DNA of 64,000 bases from UBA8401 sp041665525 (GTDB taxonomy: Bacteria; Bacteroidota; Ignavibacteria; UBA10030; UBA8401), in the NCBI GenBank assembly GCA_041665525.1, contig JBAYIS010000009.1, forward strand, positions 1-64,000. The letters run 5' to 3'. The position numbers and the translations under genes are program-made. Positions 62,631 through 64,000 of the stretch are shown here, piece by piece. Positions within the stretch are counted from its first letter, which is position 1; each line of letters begins with the position of its first letter. The notes under the pieces were generated by a model, which saw only the letters and a program-made list of their open reading frames with translations, ran no database searches and was not told the DNA's origin.

Positions 62631-64000
62631 TTAATCAAAATTGTAGCGAACACCAATGAGAATATCCCATTCCTTCGAATAATCAGCCGTGATAGAGTAT
62701 TCGTTAGGATTTTGAATATAGGAGTAGCTTGTCCCCGTCACCTGGGAGGTGAAACGGGACTGCAGAATGCGGAAATCCACGATCACATCCCGCAACGGTT
62801 CATAGGTGCCGACAATACCGAATGTTTGCATTTTCGTCAAAGGACTATATAAAAATGTGGGAGTGGGAAGTTTATACTGGAAATTCGTGGAATCTTTTCC
62901 CCCTTTACGGAGAGATTCGAATTGAATTCCCGCTTCAAGATTGTAGCACGGCCGGTAGGAAATATGAATGGAAAACAGATCGGCATTTTGACCAATCCAA
63001 TGTCCCAGATTAATGCCATGACTTTGATATGTCGCATCGGAAAAACGGTGATTGTATACCCACGGATTTATACGAGTATATTCCACCATGATTTTAGAAT
63101 TCGGTATACCCAAATCGTACTGTTTTGTCCCAACAGTAAACCCTATTTGATTTCGTTGACGATCGGCACGCGTAAAATCTTCCGTGGAGAACTCATCAAG
63201 AAAGAGCGACAAATAATAATTCTGGTTCTTAAAAACGTTCACATCTGCAGAAAAAAACATTTGCGAATTGTCGGTATCATACATCCAGTGTTCTGCCCCC
63301 TTGAAAAACATGATGGGGATAAGATATAATAATTCAGGACTGCGGCTGGCATAAATCTCTGATTCGCCGATTGACAGATCAACACCATCCCATGGTGTGA
63401 ACTCAAGAAAATGAGAAGCAATATACTTTTGTCTATAAATTCGTCGGAAACCAAGTCCACCGGTAACATTCGGCACTTGATATGAACGTGCGGAATCGAT
63501 AACATCAGAATAGAGCCATCCGTGAATATACGTAAAATCGATATTCTCGCTTAACCGTGCTTGTAATTTTATTTGAGGGAACGAAGGTGCTTTATTGGAA
63601 AGAATAAGATTCCCATCTTCGCCAGCCCCCCACACATTGTGCATTTTTTCCGCTGACAGAGTGACAAATCCCAGGTCAACATTCACCTGCACGTCGATTG
63701 GATCATAATTAATAAAGTTGCTTAATCTTCGCGAAACAACCTGCGCTGGAACGGAAGAGTACGGATTCGAAGCGCTGATGTATGTCCCGGATTCAGTATT
63801 ATCCCGAAAATTAAAATAGACACCTGCTTGATTGCCTAAGTATCCATAGGCGCTCAAACCATTGGAGATGACTTTGGTAAAACGGCCATCGGCACGATCG
63901 TGGTAGGAATATCCTCCGACGAAATCGATATTGAAATTTCCGGGATCGCTTTTGTATTGATACACATGCCATCGTTCTTCGATAAGGTTCTCGTATCCAA
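62631..64000 (-). CDS. Wzi-like outer-membrane barrel protein, partial
   Basis: The open frame runs off the right edge; the N-terminus is missing and 456 residues are visible. The sequence is rich in barrel strands with aromatic girdles (SNGLSAYGYLGNQAGVYFNF, HFLEFTPWDGVDLSIGESEI, YNLEAGIQFESLRKG) and ends DILIGVRYNFD, a typical outer-membrane C-terminus. The segment SAEKMHNVWGAGEDGNLILS with SFPQIKLQARL resembles capsule-assembly Wzi proteins. That assignment is moderate; another barrel family is possible. The region is AT-richer than the sigma operon beside it. Confidence 0.6.
   Translation of the reverse strand, partial: GYENLIEERWHVYQYKSDPGNFNIDFVGGYSYHDRADGRFTKVISNGLSAYGYLGNQAGVYFNFRDNTESGTYISASNPYSSVPAQVVSRRLSNFINYDPIDVQVNVDLGFVTLSAEKMHNVWGAGEDGNLILSNKAPSFPQIKLQARLSENIDFTYIHGWLYSDVIDSARSYQVPNVTGGLGFRRIYRQKYIASHFLEFTPWDGVDLSIGESEIYASRSPELLYLIPIMFFKGAEHWMYDTDNSQMFFSADVNVFKNQNYYLSLFLDEFSTEDFTRADRQRNQIGFTVGTKQYDLGIPNSKIMVEYTRINPWVYNHRFSDATYQSHGINLGHWIGQNADLFSIHISYRPCYNLEAGIQFESLRKGGKDSTNFQYKLPTPTFLYSPLTKMQTFGIVGTYEPLRDVIVDFRILQSRFTSQVTGTSYSYIQNPNEYSITADYSKEWDILIGVRYNFD

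Overview
The window reads as chromosome of a Gram-negative bacterium of the Bacteroidota/Chlorobi side of the tree, most like Ignavibacteria. Three predicted secreted proteins end in a type IX secretion (T9SS) sorting tail with the NYPNPFNP motif (18837..19469, 33017..35428, 35446..37485). One promoter fits the Bacteroidetes TTTG / TAnnTTTG form (53101..53131). Many predicted lipoproteins and signal-peptide proteins also fit. Taxonomy is inferred from these traits only. I saw no rRNA, tRNA, CRISPR array, transposase or phage gene.

Layout. 90..2482: a DUF45/YgjP-like metallopeptidase and a response regulator fused to a metallo-beta-lactamase-fold hydrolase. 2784..15108: a long run of minus-strand envelope genes. 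In reading order these are a CHASE2 adenylate cyclase, an SH3-M48 peptidase, a PQQ-type propeller, a MltC-like lytic transglycosylase, an LPP20-type protein, a PrsW protease, a DUF2135 protein, an LPP20 lipoprotein, another LPP20-type protein and a pilin-like small protein. This is the best candidate for an undescribed envelope system. 15361..18581: a DUF1905/OmdA protein, a long Ppx/GppA phosphatase and a double-PDZ protein. 18837..22682: a visibly AT-richer three-gene unit with a LAS-type (M15/M74-like) peptidase, a FIMAH-like protein and a small T9SS cargo. 22683..27367: a repeat-rich stretch with an alpha/beta hydrolase, two lipoproteins, a small barrel-like protein and a thioesterase. 27419..32869: carB and cstA. 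33017..39125: two large T9SS cargo proteins, then aroB and aroK. 39200..51237: a barrel protein, a PpiD-like foldase, uvrC, a methylmalonyl-CoA epimerase, radC, a TPR/periplasmic-binding protein, an ABC exporter and guaA. 51373..53792: smpB, tyrS and a pyruvoyl-dependent arginine decarboxylase. 53866..55548: a second lytic transglycosylase and a TerC protein. 55618..59018: an M28 peptidase, a membrane protein, prmA and a short Ppx/GppA. 59015..62585: a lipoprotein, a cysteine desulfurase, and an ECF sigma / anti-sigma / Spy-like operon. 62631..64000: a partial Wzi-like barrel gene running off the right edge.

A dispersed, partly palindromic repeat of about 45-200 bp (ends like gtcattycga ... 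tcggaatgac) occurs at least nine times. Most copies are intergenic. One appears to be inserted in frame inside the DUF45 gene, one lies in frame in the signal-peptide region of the M48 gene, and one overlaps the 5' end of the hydrolase gene.

How the genes work together: overlaps of 1-11 bp tie many neighbours into transcription units (PrsW/DUF2135, ABC ATPase/permease/binding protein, prmA/ppx, sigma/anti-sigma, aroK/aroB/VCBS). Hairpins with T-runs at 4130..4159, 18805..18833, 32949..32978, 53813..53845 and 60908..60940 mark likely unit ends.
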